Assembly: GCF_040676675.1 (NCBI RefSeq)
Contig: NZ_JBFAPK010000048.1
Location: forward strand, 1-64,000
Source: JBFAPK01 sp040676675
GTDB taxonomy: Bacteria > Actinomycetota > Actinomycetes > Mycobacteriales > Micromonosporaceae
Direction: 5' to 3'
DNA: 64,000 nucleotides
In this document: in pieces, positions 42,269 through 51,502 of the stretch
Numbering within the stretch: position 1 is the stretch's first letter
Layout of the letters: each line of letters opens with the position of its first letter
Program-made: the position numbers and the translations under genes
Notes under the pieces: generated by a model
Seen by the model: only the letters and a program-made list of their open reading frames with translations
Told to the model about the DNA's origin: nothing
The model's database searches: none

Positions 42269-43131
42269 GCGGATCGCGTGTGGCCGGTGCGCCGATCTCG
42301 TGGGGCGTCTGCGAGGTGCCCGGCTGGGGTTACCAACTGCCCGCGTCCCGGGTGCTGGCCGAGATGGCGGAGCTGGGCCTGGCGGCGACCGAGTTCGGCC
42401 CGGACGGCTTCCTGCCCGAGGACCCCGCCGAGCTGGCCGAGCTGCTCGCCTCGGCCGGGCTGCGGCCGGTCGGCGGCTTCGTCCCGGCCGTACTGCACGA
42501 TCCGGGCCACGACCCGCTGCCGGCGCTGCGGGAGACCGCCCGCCGCTTCGCCGCCGCCGGGGCGGACACGCTGGTGCTGGCCGCCGAGAGCGGCGTGGCC
42601 GGCTACGACCGGCGGCCCGTGCTCGACGGGCCGGGCTGGCGGGCGCTGCTCGGCAACCTCGCGGCCGCCGCGGAGATCGCCGCCGGGCACGGCCTCACCG
42701 CGGCGCTGCACCCGCACGTCGGCACGATGGTCGAGCGGACCGGCGAGGTGGAGCGGGTGCTCGCCGACAGCGAGATCCCGTTCTGCCTGGACACCGGTCA
42801 CCTGCTCATCGGCGGCGTCGACCCGGCGGACCTCGCCGCCCGCGCCCCGGGGCGGATCGCCCACGTGCACCTCAAGGACGTGGACGCGGGCCTGGCCGAG
42901 CGGGTACGCGTCGGCCGGCTGGGCTACAGCACGGCCGTACGCCAAGGGCTGTACCGCCCGCTGGGTAGCGGCGACGTGCCGATCGCGGCGATCGTGCGCG
43001 GCCTGGAGCGGGCCGGCTACCGCGGTTGGTACGTGCTGGAGCAGGACACCGTGCTGGACGCCGCCCCGCGCGACGAGGGACCGGTCGCGGACGTGCGGGC
43101 CAGCCTCGACCACCTGCGGAGGCTGCTGTGA
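42265..43131 (+). CDS. iolE: inosose dehydratase / isomerase-like TIM barrel
   Basis: 288-residue protein of the xylose-isomerase-like TIM barrel family. The start GAPISWGVCEVPGWGYQL and LAATEFGPDGFLP resemble IolE/IolI proteins; metal ligands are visible in TAALHPHVGTMVE, FCLDTGHLLIGG and IAHVHLKDVD, and WYVLEQDT near the end. IolE removes water from 2-keto-myo-inositol; IolI isomerises inosose. Position second in the operon, and no other IolE present, favour dehydratase. ATG overlaps the iolG stop. Confidence 0.82.
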   Translation: MSGSRVAGAPISWGVCEVPGWGYQLPASRVLAEMAELGLAATEFGPDGFLPEDPAELAELLASAGLRPVGGFVPAVLHDPGHDPLPALRETARRFAAAGADTLVLAAESGVAGYDRRPVLDGPGWRALLGNLAAAAEIAAGHGLTAALHPHVGTMVERTGEVERVLADSEIPFCLDTGHLLIGGVDPADLAARAPGRIAHVHLKDVDAGLAERVRVGRLGYSTAVRQGLYRPLGSGDVPIAAIVRGLERAGYRGWYVLEQDTVLDAAPRDEGPVADVRASLDHLRRLL

Positions 43132-44165
43132 CCGGGGCGGGCGGCCGGTCCGGCCCGGGCACCACCGGCCGGGATCCGGTGCCGGCCTCGGCGCCGGCCG
43201 AGGGCGACCCGCCGGTACGGCTCGACGTGCTCACCATGGGGCGGGTCGGGGTCGACCTGTACCCGCTGCAGACCGGGGTGAGCCTGGACCGGGTGACCAG
43301 CTTCGGGAGGTTCCTCGGCGGCAGCGCCACCAACGTGGCGGTCGCCGCGGCCCGGCACGGCCGGCGCAGCGCGGTGATCACCCGTACCGGCGCGGACCCG
43401 TTCGGCCGGTTCGTCCACGCCGCACTGAGGGAACTCGGCGTGGACGACCGGTACGTGGCCGCCGTGCCGGAGCTGCCCACCCCGATCACCTTCTGCGAGA
43501 TCTTCCCGCCGGACGACTTCCCGCTCTGGTTCTACCGCTGGCCGAAGGCGCCGGACCTGCAGATCCACCCCGAGGAGCTGGACGGCGCGGCCATCGCCGG
43601 CGCCGGCGTCTTCTGGGCCACCGTCACCGGGCTCTCCGCCGAGCCCAGCCGGGCCGCGCACCACCGGGCGTGGCGGCTGCGGGACCGCCGGCCACTGACC
43701 GTGCTGGACCTGGACTACCGGCCGATGTTCTGGCCGTCGCGCCAGGAGGCGCGCGCGGCGGTACGGGCGGCCCTGCCCGGCGTCACCGTCGCCGTCGGCA
43801 ACCTCGACGAGTGCGAGACGGCGGTGGGCGAGCGGGACCCGATCGCCGCGGCCGACGCCCTGCTCGCCGCGGGCGTGGAGCTGGCCGTGGTGAAACAGGG
43901 CCCGAAGGGGGTGCTGGGGCGGACCCGTACGGAGACCGTCGAGGTGCCGCCCACGCCGGTACGGGTGGTCAACGGCCTGGGCGCGGGCGACGGCTTCGGC
44001 GGCGCGCTCTGCCACGGCCTGCTCGCCGGCTGGCCGCTGGAACGGGTGCTGCGCTTCGCCAACGCCGCCGGTGCGATCGTGGCGTCCCGGCTGGAGTGCT
44101 CCACCGCGATGCCGACCACGGCCGAGGTCGAGGCGCTGCTGCGGGAGGTGGGGCATGCGGACTGA
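43128..44165 (+). CDS. iolC: 5-dehydro-2-deoxygluconokinase
   Basis: 345-residue PfkB-family sugar kinase that phosphorylates 2-deoxy-5-keto-D-gluconate. After about 28 low-complexity residues the domain begins at LDVLTMGRVGVDLYPLQTGVSL; SFGRFLGGSATNVAVAAARHG is the PfkB N-terminal signature; FYRWPKAPDLQI is typical of IolC; the C-terminal signature VVNGLGAGDGFGGALCHGL carries the catalytic Asp. GTG at 43128 overlaps the preceding stop. Overlaps the next gene by 11 bases. Confidence 0.93.
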   Translation: MTGAGGRSGPGTTGRDPVPASAPAEGDPPVRLDVLTMGRVGVDLYPLQTGVSLDRVTSFGRFLGGSATNVAVAAARHGRRSAVITRTGADPFGRFVHAALRELGVDDRYVAAVPELPTPITFCEIFPPDDFPLWFYRWPKAPDLQIHPEELDGAAIAGAGVFWATVTGLSAEPSRAAHHRAWRLRDRRPLTVLDLDYRPMFWPSRQEARAAVRAALPGVTVAVGNLDECETAVGERDPIAAADALLAAGVELAVVKQGPKGVLGRTRTETVEVPPTPVRVVNGLGAGDGFGGALCHGLLAGWPLERVLRFANAAGAIVASRLECSTAMPTTAEVEALLREVGHAD

Positions 44166-45063
44166 ACGGTACGAGCGGCTGCGCGAGCTGCGCGCGCACC
44201 AGCCCGAGGCGATCGCCGCCGCGGCGGCCCGGCGCCGGCGTCGCCCGCTGCTCGGCGGCTCCGGCCGGCTGATGCTGGTCGCGGCCGACCACCCGGCGCG
44301 CGGCGCGCTCGGGGTACGCGGCCGTCCCGGCGCCATGGCCGACCGCTACGACCTGCTCGACCGGCTGCGTACCGCGCTGGCCCGCCCCGGCGTGGACGGG
44401 GTGCTCGCCACCCCGGACATCCTGGAGGACCTGCTCCTGCTGGACTGTCTCGACGACAAGGTGGTGATCGGCTCGATGAACCGCGGCGGGCTGCACGGCG
44501 CGGTCTTCGAGCTGGACGACCGGTTCACCGCCTACGACGCGGCCACCATCGCCGGGATGGGGCTGGACGGGGGCAAGATGCTCTGCCGGATCGACCTGGC
44601 CGACCCGGACACGGCCGCCACGCTGCAGTCCTGCGGGCGGGCGATCGGCGAGCTGGCCCGGCACCGGCTGATGGCGATGATCGAACCGTTCCTGAGCGGC
44701 CGGGTCGACGGGCGGCTGCGCAACGATCTCACGGTCGAGGGCGTGGTCCGCTCGGTCGCGATCGCCCAGGGGCTCGCGCCGACCTCGGCGTACACCTGGC
44801 TGAAGCTGCCGGTGGTCGACGGGATGGAGCAGGTGATGGCGGCGACGACGCTGCCGACGCTGCTGCTCGGTGGCGACCCGTCGGCCGCGCCGGAGGAGAC
44901 GTACGCGGCCTGGGGCAAGGCGCTGGCCCTGCCGGGCGTACGGGGGCTGGTGGTCGGCCGGGCCCTGCTCTATCCGCCGGACGACGACGTGGCCGCCGCG
45001 GTGGACACCGCCGTGAGCCTGGTGCACGACGCGACGACGCCGCACGAGCGGCCCGGACACTGA
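44155..45063 (+). CDS. Cgl0159-type (beta/alpha)8 aldolase-like protein
   Basis: 302-residue TIM-barrel protein related to class I aldolases (deoxyribose-phosphate aldolase/LacD superfamily), of the family named after Corynebacterium glutamicum Cgl0159, found in actinobacterial inositol clusters. Seen: LMLVAADHPARGALGVRG, VDGVLATPDILEDLLLLD, VIGSMNRGGLHG, GMGLDGGKMLCRID, and YTWLKLPVVDGM, where the Lys is a candidate Schiff-base residue. No IolJ is present in the operon, so this protein probably splits 2-deoxy-5-keto-gluconate 6-phosphate into dihydroxyacetone phosphate and malonate semialdehyde; that is inference from position. Confidence 0.8.
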   Translation: MRTERYERLRELRAHQPEAIAAAAARRRRRPLLGGSGRLMLVAADHPARGALGVRGRPGAMADRYDLLDRLRTALARPGVDGVLATPDILEDLLLLDCLDDKVVIGSMNRGGLHGAVFELDDRFTAYDAATIAGMGLDGGKMLCRIDLADPDTAATLQSCGRAIGELARHRLMAMIEPFLSGRVDGRLRNDLTVEGVVRSVAIAQGLAPTSAYTWLKLPVVDGMEQVMAATTLPTLLLGGDPSAAPEETYAAWGKALALPGVRGLVVGRALLYPPDDDVAAAVDTAVSLVHDATTPHERPGH

Positions 45064-45073
45064 GGGGAGAGGC

Positions 45074-45964
45074 ATGCAGGAGCGCTGGTACCGGCCGGCC
45101 GGCAGCACCGCCGACGGACCGTGGTCGACGGTGCTGGACCCGGCGGGGGCCGGCTGGTCCTACTCCGGGCTGCGCGTGCTCGACCTGGCCCCCGGCGCGA
45201 CCCAGGTCTTCGAGACCGGCCCCGACGAGGTGATCGTGCTGCCGCTGGCCGGCTCGGCGGTGCTGCGCTGCGAGGGGCGGACGCTGGAGCTGGCCGGCCG
45301 GGCGGACGTCTTCGCGGCCGTCAGCGACTTCGGCTACCTGCCGCCGGGCGTGCGCGCCGAGCTGCACAGCCCGGCCGGCGGCCGGTACGCGCTGCCGGCG
45401 GCGCGGGCCCGGCGACGCTTCGACGTGCGGTACGGGCCGGCCGAGGCGGTCGCGGTCGAGCTGCGCGGGGCCGGCTCGTGCAGCCGGCAGGTGAACAACT
45501 TCGCCACCCCGGAGACGTTCGCCACCGACCGGCTGATCGCCTGCGAGGTGCTCACCCCGGGCGGCAACTGGTCGTCGTACCCGCCGCACAAGCACGACGA
45601 GGAGCGCCCCGGCGAGGCCGTCCTGGAGGAGATCTACTACTTCGAGGTGAGCGCCGGGCCGACCGGTACGCCCGGCCTCGGCTACCAGCGCGTCTACGGC
45701 GGCGACCCGGACCGGCCGATCGACGTGCTGGCCGAGGTGCGCTCGGGCGACACGGTGCTGGTCCCGTACGGCTGGCACGGGCCGTCCATCGCCGCCCCCG
45801 GGCACGACCTCTACTACCTGAACGTGATGGCCGGCCCCGCCGCCGAGCGGGCCTGGCTGATCAGCGACGACCCGGACCACGCCTGGGTCCGGGACACCTG
45901 GGCCGACCAGCCGATCGACCCGCGACTCCCGCTGACCCCGCTCCCGACCCGGAGGCTTCCATGA
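45074..45964 (+). CDS. iolB: 5-deoxy-glucuronate isomerase
   Basis: 296-residue double cupin protein that isomerises 5-deoxy-D-glucuronate to 2-deoxy-5-keto-D-gluconate. Seen: VFETGPDEVIVLPLAGSAVLRCEG in the first cupin, NFATPETFATDRLIACEVLTPGGNWSSYPPHKHDEERPGEAVLEEIYYFEV with metal-binding His/Glu in the second, and the conserved GYQRVYGGDPDRPIDV and VPYGWHGPSIAAPGHDLYYLNVMAGP. ATG at 45074 has GGGGAGAGG 3 bases upstream; stop overlaps the iolD start. Confidence 0.95.
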   Translation: MQERWYRPAGSTADGPWSTVLDPAGAGWSYSGLRVLDLAPGATQVFETGPDEVIVLPLAGSAVLRCEGRTLELAGRADVFAAVSDFGYLPPGVRAELHSPAGGRYALPAARARRRFDVRYGPAEAVAVELRGAGSCSRQVNNFATPETFATDRLIACEVLTPGGNWSSYPPHKHDEERPGEAVLEEIYYFEVSAGPTGTPGLGYQRVYGGDPDRPIDVLAEVRSGDTVLVPYGWHGPSIAAPGHDLYYLNVMAGPAAERAWLISDDPDHAWVRDTWADQPIDPRLPLTPLPTRRLP

Positions 45965-47868
45965 GCAACACCGTCCGGCTCACCGTCGCCCAGGCGTTGG
46001 TACGGTTCCTGGCCGCCCAGCACACCGAACGCGACGGCGTGCGGCACCGGCTCTTCGACGGCTGCTTCGGCATCTTCGGCCACGGCAACGTCGCCGGCCT
46101 CGGGCAGGCGCTGCTCCAGGCCGAGCTGGAGTCCCCGGGCCGGCTGCGGTACCTGCAGGCCCGCAACGAGCAGTCGATGGTGCACGCCGCCGTCGGCTAC
46201 GCCCGGATGCGCAACCGGCTCACCACCCTCGCGTGTACGTCGTCCATCGGCCCGGGCGCGACCAACATGGTCACCGGTGCGGCGCTGGCGACCATCAACC
46301 GGCTGCCGGTGCTGCTGCTGCCCGGCGACATCTTCGCCACCCGGGTCGCCAGCCCGGTGTTGCAGGAGCTGGAGGACCCGCGCGGCCACGACATCTCGGT
46401 CAACGACTGCTTCCGGCCGGTGTCGCGCTTCTTCGACCGGGTCAACCGGCCCGAGCAGCTGCCCAGCGCCCTGCTCGGCGCGGTGCGGGTGCTCACCGAC
46501 CCGGCCGAGACGGGCGCGGTCACCCTGGCGCTGCCGCAGGACGTGCAGGCCGAGGCGTACGACTGGCCGGTGGAGCTGTTCGCCGCGCGGACCTGGCACG
46601 TGCCGCGGCCGGTGCCCGAGCCCGCGGCGCTGGCCCGGGCCGTCGAGGTGCTGCGCGCCGCCCGCCGGCCGCTGCTGGTCGCCGGCGGCGGGGTGGTCTA
46701 CTCGGAGGCCACCGCGGCGCTGCGCGCCTTCGCCGAGGCGACCGGCGTGCCGGTGGCGGTGACCCAGGCCGGCAAGGGCGCGCTGCCGTACGACCACCCG
46801 CTCTGCGTCGGCGCGGTCGGCGCCACGGGCACCACGGCCGCGAACGAGCTGGCCCGCGAGGCGGACGTGGTGCTCGGCGTCGGCACCCGGTACAGCGACT
46901 TCACCACCGCCTCCCGCAGCGTCTTCGCCGACCCGGGGGTGCGGTTCGTCAACGTCAACGTGGCCGCCTTCGACGCCGCGAAGCAGTCGGCGGTGGCGCT
47001 GGTCGCCGACGCGCGGGCCGCGCTGGAGGCGCTGACCGGGGCGCTGGCCGGCTGGTCGACCGCGCCGGAGTACCGCCAGCGGGCGCGGCGGCTCGCCGAC
47101 GAGTGGGACGAGGTGGTGGAGCGGGCGTACACGCTCGGGCACGAGCCGCTGCCCGCGCAGAGCGAGGTGCTCGGCGCGGTGCAGGCGGTGGCGGCCGACC
47201 GGGACGTGGTGGTCTGCGCGGCCGGGTCGATGCCCGGCGACCTGCACCGGCTCTGGCGGGTCCGCGACCCGCGCGGCTACCACGTCGAGTACGGCTACTC
47301 CTGTATGGGCTACGAGATCGCCGGCGGGCTCGGGGTGAAGCTGGCCGAGCCGGACCGGGAGGTCTTCGTCCTGGTCGGCGACGGGTCGTACCTGATGATG
47401 GCGCAGGAACTGGTCACCGCCGTACAGGAGGGAATCAAGCTGATCGTGGTGCTGGTGCAGAACCACGGCTTCGCCTCGATCGGCGCGCTGTCGGAGTCGC
47501 TGGGCGGGCAGCGGTTCGGCACCGCCTACCGCTACCGCGACCCGGGCAGCGGCCGGCTCGACGGCGACGTGCTGCCGGTGGACCTGGCCGCCAACGCGGA
47601 GAGCCTCGGCGCCGAGGTGGTCCGGGTGCGGGGCGTGGCCGAGCTGCGCACCGCCCTGATCAAGGCGCGGGAGGCGGCCCGGACCACGGTGGTGCACGTG
47701 GAGACGGACCCGCTGGTACCGGGACCGGACGCGGGCGCCTGGTGGGACGTACCGGTGGCGGAGGTGGCCACCGTCGACAGCACGGTGGCGGCGCGCCGGG
47801 AGTACGAGCGGCACAAGCGGACGCAGCGGGCGTACCTGCGTCCTTCGGCGGAGGGGGAGACGGCGTGA
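45961..47868 (+). CDS. iolD: 3D-(3,5/4)-trihydroxycyclohexane-1,2-dione hydrolase
   Basis: 635-residue thiamine-diphosphate enzyme that opens the inositol-derived ring. Architecture as in acetolactate synthase-like enzymes: Pyr domain (about 30-200, GIFGHGNVAGLGQAL, ARNEQSMVHAAVGYARM, SSIGPGATNMVTGAALATINRLPVLLLPGD), central domain, and PP domain with the ThDP motif VLVGDGSYLMMAQELVTAVQEGIKLIVVLVQNHGFASIG. Family-specific PGDLHRLWRVRDPRGYHVEYGYSCMGYEI is present. ATG overlaps the iolB stop, and the gene overlaps the next by GTGA. Confidence 0.96.
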   Translation: MSNTVRLTVAQALVRFLAAQHTERDGVRHRLFDGCFGIFGHGNVAGLGQALLQAELESPGRLRYLQARNEQSMVHAAVGYARMRNRLTTLACTSSIGPGATNMVTGAALATINRLPVLLLPGDIFATRVASPVLQELEDPRGHDISVNDCFRPVSRFFDRVNRPEQLPSALLGAVRVLTDPAETGAVTLALPQDVQAEAYDWPVELFAARTWHVPRPVPEPAALARAVEVLRAARRPLLVAGGGVVYSEATAALRAFAEATGVPVAVTQAGKGALPYDHPLCVGAVGATGTTAANELAREADVVLGVGTRYSDFTTASRSVFADPGVRFVNVNVAAFDAAKQSAVALVADARAALEALTGALAGWSTAPEYRQRARRLADEWDEVVERAYTLGHEPLPAQSEVLGAVQAVAADRDVVVCAAGSMPGDLHRLWRVRDPRGYHVEYGYSCMGYEIAGGLGVKLAEPDREVFVLVGDGSYLMMAQELVTAVQEGIKLIVVLVQNHGFASIGALSESLGGQRFGTAYRYRDPGSGRLDGDVLPVDLAANAESLGAEVVRVRGVAELRTALIKAREAARTTVVHVETDPLVPGPDAGAWWDVPVAEVATVDSTVAARREYERHKRTQRAYLRPSAEGETA

Positions 47869-49370
47869 CGCGCACGGTCGAGCACTGGATCGAGGGGCGG
47901 TACACCGCCGGCACGGGCGGGCGCCGGGCGCCGGTCTGGAACCCGGCCACCGGCGCCGTGCAGGCGGAGGTCGCGCTGGCCGGGCCGCAGGACGTGGCGC
48001 TCGCCGTCGCCGCGGCCGCGAAGGCGTACGACTCGTGGCGCGAGGTGTCCCTGTCGCGGCGTACCGCGGTCATGTTCGCCTACCGGGACCTGCTGCACCG
48101 GCGGATGGACGCGCTCGCCGAGGTGATCAGCGACGAGCACGGCAAGGTGCTCGCCGACGCCCGGGGCGAGGTGCAGCGGGGCCTGGAGGTGGTGGAGTTC
48201 GCCTGCGGCATCCCGCACCTGCTCAAGGGCGGCTACTCCGACCAGGTCTCCGGCGGAATCGACTCGTTCTCGTTCCGCCAGCCGCTCGGGGTGGTCGCCG
48301 GGATCACCCCGTTCAACTTCCCGGCGATGGTGCCGCTCTGGATGCACCCGATCGCCATCGCCTGCGGCAACGCGTTCCTGCTGAAGCCGAGCGAGCGGGA
48401 TCCGTCGGCGGCGAACCTGCTGGCCGAGCTGTACGCCGAGGCGGGCCTGCCGGGCGGGGTCTTCAACGTGGTGCACGGCGACCGGGTCGCGGTGGACGCC
48501 ATCCTCGACCATCCGGACGTGGCGGCGGTGTCGTTCGTCGGCTCGACGCCGGTGGCCCGGTACGTGCACGAGCGGGCGTCGGCGGCCGGCAAGCGGGTGC
48601 AGGCGCTGGGCGGGGCGAAGAACCACGCGGTGGTGCTCCCCGACGCGGACCTGGACCACGCGGCGGACCAGCTCGTGGCGGCCGGGTACGGCTCGGCCGG
48701 GCAGCGCTGCATGGCGATCTCCGCGGTGGTGGCGGTCGGCGGGGCCGGCGACGAGCTGGTGGAGCGGCTGCGGGTACGCGCCGAGCGGATCCGCCTCGGC
48801 CCGGGCCGCGCGCCGGAGGCGGAGATGGGGCCGGTGGTGACCCGCGAGGCCCGGGACCGGATCGTCGGGTACGTCGAGCGGGGCGTGGCGGCCGGCGCGA
48901 CCGCCGTGGTCGACGGCCGGCACGCGGTGGTGGCCGGCCACGACGAGGGCTTCTTCGTCGGTCCGTGCCTGCTGGACCGGGTCACCCCCGAGATGGCGGT
49001 CTACACCGACGAGATCTTCGGTCCGGTGCTGGTGGTGCTCCGCGCCGAAACGCTGGACGAGGCGATCGAACTGGTCAACGCGAACCCGTACGGCAACGGC
49101 ACGGCGATCTTCACCTCGGACGGGGCGGCGGCGCGGCGCTTCCAGCGCGCCGTGACGGTGGGCATGATCGGGGTGAACGTACCGATTCCGGTGCCGATGG
49201 CCTACTACTCGTTCGGCGGCTGGAAGGCGTCGCTGTTCGGTGACACACATGTGCACGGGCCGGAGGGCGTGGCCTTCTACACCCGGGCGAAGGTGGTCAC
49301 GAGCCGCTGGCCACACCCGGCGCGCCCCGCTGACCACCAGATACATCTAAACTTCCCCACCGCCGTGTAA
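47865..49370 (+). CDS. iolA: CoA-acylating methylmalonate-semialdehyde dehydrogenase
   Basis: 501-residue aldehyde dehydrogenase turning malonate semialdehyde (from inositol) or methylmalonate semialdehyde (from valine) into acetyl- or propionyl-CoA. Seen: GVVAGITPFNFPAMVPLWMHPIAIACGNAFLLKPSERDPS, FVGSTPVARYVHERA, VQALGGAKNHAVVLPDADL and the nucleophile Cys282 in SAGQRCMAIS; MmsA enzymes lack the usual general-base Glu, having Asn in GGAKNH as here. The tail DHQIHLNFPTAV is slightly longer than normal. GTG at 47865 overlaps the iolD stop. Also called mmsA. Confidence 0.95.
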   Translation: MTRTVEHWIEGRYTAGTGGRRAPVWNPATGAVQAEVALAGPQDVALAVAAAAKAYDSWREVSLSRRTAVMFAYRDLLHRRMDALAEVISDEHGKVLADARGEVQRGLEVVEFACGIPHLLKGGYSDQVSGGIDSFSFRQPLGVVAGITPFNFPAMVPLWMHPIAIACGNAFLLKPSERDPSAANLLAELYAEAGLPGGVFNVVHGDRVAVDAILDHPDVAAVSFVGSTPVARYVHERASAAGKRVQALGGAKNHAVVLPDADLDHAADQLVAAGYGSAGQRCMAISAVVAVGGAGDELVERLRVRAERIRLGPGRAPEAEMGPVVTREARDRIVGYVERGVAAGATAVVDGRHAVVAGHDEGFFVGPCLLDRVTPEMAVYTDEIFGPVLVVLRAETLDEAIELVNANPYGNGTAIFTSDGAAARRFQRAVTVGMIGVNVPIPVPMAYYSFGGWKASLFGDTHVHGPEGVAFYTRAKVVTSRWPHPARPADHQIHLNFPTAV

Positions 49371-49426
49371 CCGCGGCGTTGCCCCGCCGTCGCCCGCGCG
49401 TCGGCACAACTTCTCGGGAGGCACCC

Positions 49427-50425
49427 ATGCTTGCCCACCCGCGCCGGTTGGCGGCGGTCCTCGCCCTGGGACTCGCCCTGACCGGTTGCAGCAACGAACT
49501 GGACGCCGGGGTCGCCGGCCAGCAGCCGAAACCGGCCGAGCAGGCCCAGCAGGGCCCGAAACCCGGCGAACTCGCCTTCGCCGTGGTGACCCACGGGCAG
49601 GCCGGGGACGCCTTCTGGGACGTCGTGAAGAACGGCGCCGAGCAGGCGGGCAAGGACTACCACGTCAAGGTCAGCTACCAGAGCAGCGGCGACCCGCAAA
49701 CCCAGTCGCAGCTCATCGACGCCGCGGTGAACCAGAAGGTCAACGGGCTGGTGGTGTCGATGGCCAACCCGGACGCGCTGCAGGCGTCGGTCCGCAACGC
49801 GGTCAGCCGGGGCATCCCCGTGATCACGATCAACTCGGGGCAGGAGCGGTCGGCGGCGTTCGGCGCGCTCACCCACGTCGGGCAGGACGAGCGGGTGGCC
49901 GGGCGCGGGGCGGGCGCCAAGCTCAAGGAGGCGGGGGTCGGCAAGCTGCTCTGCGTCGTCCACGAGGCCGGCAACATCGGTCTGGAGCAGCGCTGCCAGG
50001 GCGCGGCCGAGGGACTCGGCGGCAGCACCGAGAACCTCCAGGTCGACCAGAACAACATCCAGGCGGCCCAGTCGACCATCCAGGCGAAGCTGCAGGCCGA
50101 CCCGTCGATCAACGGCGTGCTGGCGTTGCAGCCGGCGGTCGGCGTGGTGGCGGCGCGGGCCGCCGCCGCGGCCGGGTCGTCGGCGAAGGTGGCGACCTTC
50201 GACCTGAACGCCGACGTGATCGACCAGATCGAGCAGGGTAGGTTGCTCTTCGCCGTCGACCAGCAGCAGTACCTGCAGGGTTACCTGCCGGTGCAGTTCC
50301 TCTACCTGTACGCCACCAACGCCAACTCGGTCGGCGGGGGCCAGCCGGTGCTGACCGGTCCGGGCTTCGTCACCAAGGAGAACGCGGCGCGGGTACGCGA
50401 ACTGACCGCCCGCGGGACGCGGTAG
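49427..50425 (+). CDS. sugar ABC transporter substrate-binding lipoprotein, probably for inositol
   Basis: 332-residue lipoprotein of the ribose/inositol-binding type. Signal peptide with lipobox LALTGC (Cys about 21), Gln/Pro-rich spacer, then a type I periplasmic binding fold: FAVVTHGQAGDAFWDVVKNGAEQAGKDYHVKVSYQSSGDP, QSQLIDAAVNQKVNGLVVSMANPDAL, GIPVITINSG, and NGVLALQPAVGVVAARAAA. Follows iolA by 56 bases, with GGGAGG before its ATG, so inositol is the obvious substrate, though not proven. Confidence 0.87.
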   Translation: MLAHPRRLAAVLALGLALTGCSNELDAGVAGQQPKPAEQAQQGPKPGELAFAVVTHGQAGDAFWDVVKNGAEQAGKDYHVKVSYQSSGDPQTQSQLIDAAVNQKVNGLVVSMANPDALQASVRNAVSRGIPVITINSGQERSAAFGALTHVGQDERVAGRGAGAKLKEAGVGKLLCVVHEAGNIGLEQRCQGAAEGLGGSTENLQVDQNNIQAAQSTIQAKLQADPSINGVLALQPAVGVVAARAAAAAGSSAKVATFDLNADVIDQIEQGRLLFAVDQQQYLQGYLPVQFLYLYATNANSVGGGQPVLTGPGFVTKENAARVRELTARGTR

Positions 50426-50438
50426 GAGGAGGGCTCAC

Positions 50439-51494
50439 ATGACGACGACCACCGCACCACCCACCGCACCCCGGGCCGACGAGCGGGTGGCCGGCGGCGG
50501 CCTGCTCCGCCGCTTCCTGATCCGCCCCGAGATCGGCGCCCTGATCGGCGCGATCGTGGTCTTCATCTTCTTCGCCAGCCAGTCGGCCGTGTTCCGGTCG
50601 GTGCCGGGCTTCGCGAACTGGCTGGACCCGGCCTCGACGCTGGGGATCATGGCGATCGCCGTGGCGCTGCTCATGATCGGCGGCGAGTTCGACCTGTCGG
50701 CCGGCGTGCTGACCGGCACCACCGGCCTGATCACCGCGATCCTCGCCACCCAGTACGGCTGGAACGTCTGGCTGGCCCTGGCCGTGTCGCTGGCCGCGGC
50801 GCTGCTGGTCGGCTTCCTCAACGGCTACCTGGTGGTCCGCACCGGGCTGCCCAGCTTCATCATCACCCTCGGCACCTTCCTCGGGCTGCAGGGCCTCAAC
50901 CTCGGCGTGACCAAGGCGATCACCGGTACGGTCCAGGTCGGCGGCCTGCAGAACGCGGACGGCTTCAGCGGGGCCCACTGGGTCTTCGCCTCGTCGGTGG
51001 TGGTCGGCGACACGCACTTCAAGGTCTCCATCGTCTGGTGGATCGTGCTCGCCGCCCTCGCCACGTACGTGCTGCTGCGGACCCGGTTCGGCAACTGGGT
51101 CTTCGCGGCCGGCGGCGACCCGGTGGCCGCCCGCAACGTCGGGGTGCCGGCCGCCCGGACCAAGATCCTGCTCTTCATGACGGTCTCGGCGGCGGCCTGG
51201 CTGGTCGGCTCGATGTCGGTGCTGCGGCTGACCAGCGTGCAGGCCAATGCCGGGTTCGGCCAGGAGTTGATCTACATCGTGGCGGCCGTGATCGGCGGTT
51301 GCCTGCTCACCGGCGGGTACGGTTCGGCGGTGGGGGCCGCGCTCGGCGCGCTCATCTTCGGGATGACCGCGCAGGGCATCGTCTATCTCGGCTGGGACGC
51401 CGACTGGTTCAAGCTCTTCCTCGGCGCCATGCTGCTGCTGGCCGTCTTCGCCAACCGGGCCGTACGCAGCTACGCCGAGCAGAGCCGGAGGTGA
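50439..51494 (+). CDS. sugar ABC transporter permease
   Basis: 351-residue permease of the BPD_transp_2 (RbsC/FrcC) family with about ten transmembrane segments. Seen: ASTLGIMAIAVALLMIGGEFDLSAGVLTGTTGLI, typical of the family; GYLVVRTGLPSFIITLGTFLGLQGLNLGVTKAITG; FAAGGDPVAARNVGVPAARTKILLFM; and GCLLTGGYGSAVGAALGALIFGM. ATG has AGGAGG 8 bases upstream, 13 bases after the binding-protein gene. Confidence 0.93.
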   Translation: MTTTTAPPTAPRADERVAGGGLLRRFLIRPEIGALIGAIVVFIFFASQSAVFRSVPGFANWLDPASTLGIMAIAVALLMIGGEFDLSAGVLTGTTGLITAILATQYGWNVWLALAVSLAAALLVGFLNGYLVVRTGLPSFIITLGTFLGLQGLNLGVTKAITGTVQVGGLQNADGFSGAHWVFASSVVVGDTHFKVSIVWWIVLAALATYVLLRTRFGNWVFAAGGDPVAARNVGVPAARTKILLFMTVSAAAWLVGSMSVLRLTSVQANAGFGQELIYIVAAVIGGCLLTGGYGSAVGAALGALIFGMTAQGIVYLGWDADWFKLFLGAMLLLAVFANRAVRSYAEQSRR

Positions 51495-51502
51495 GGACGG
51501 CC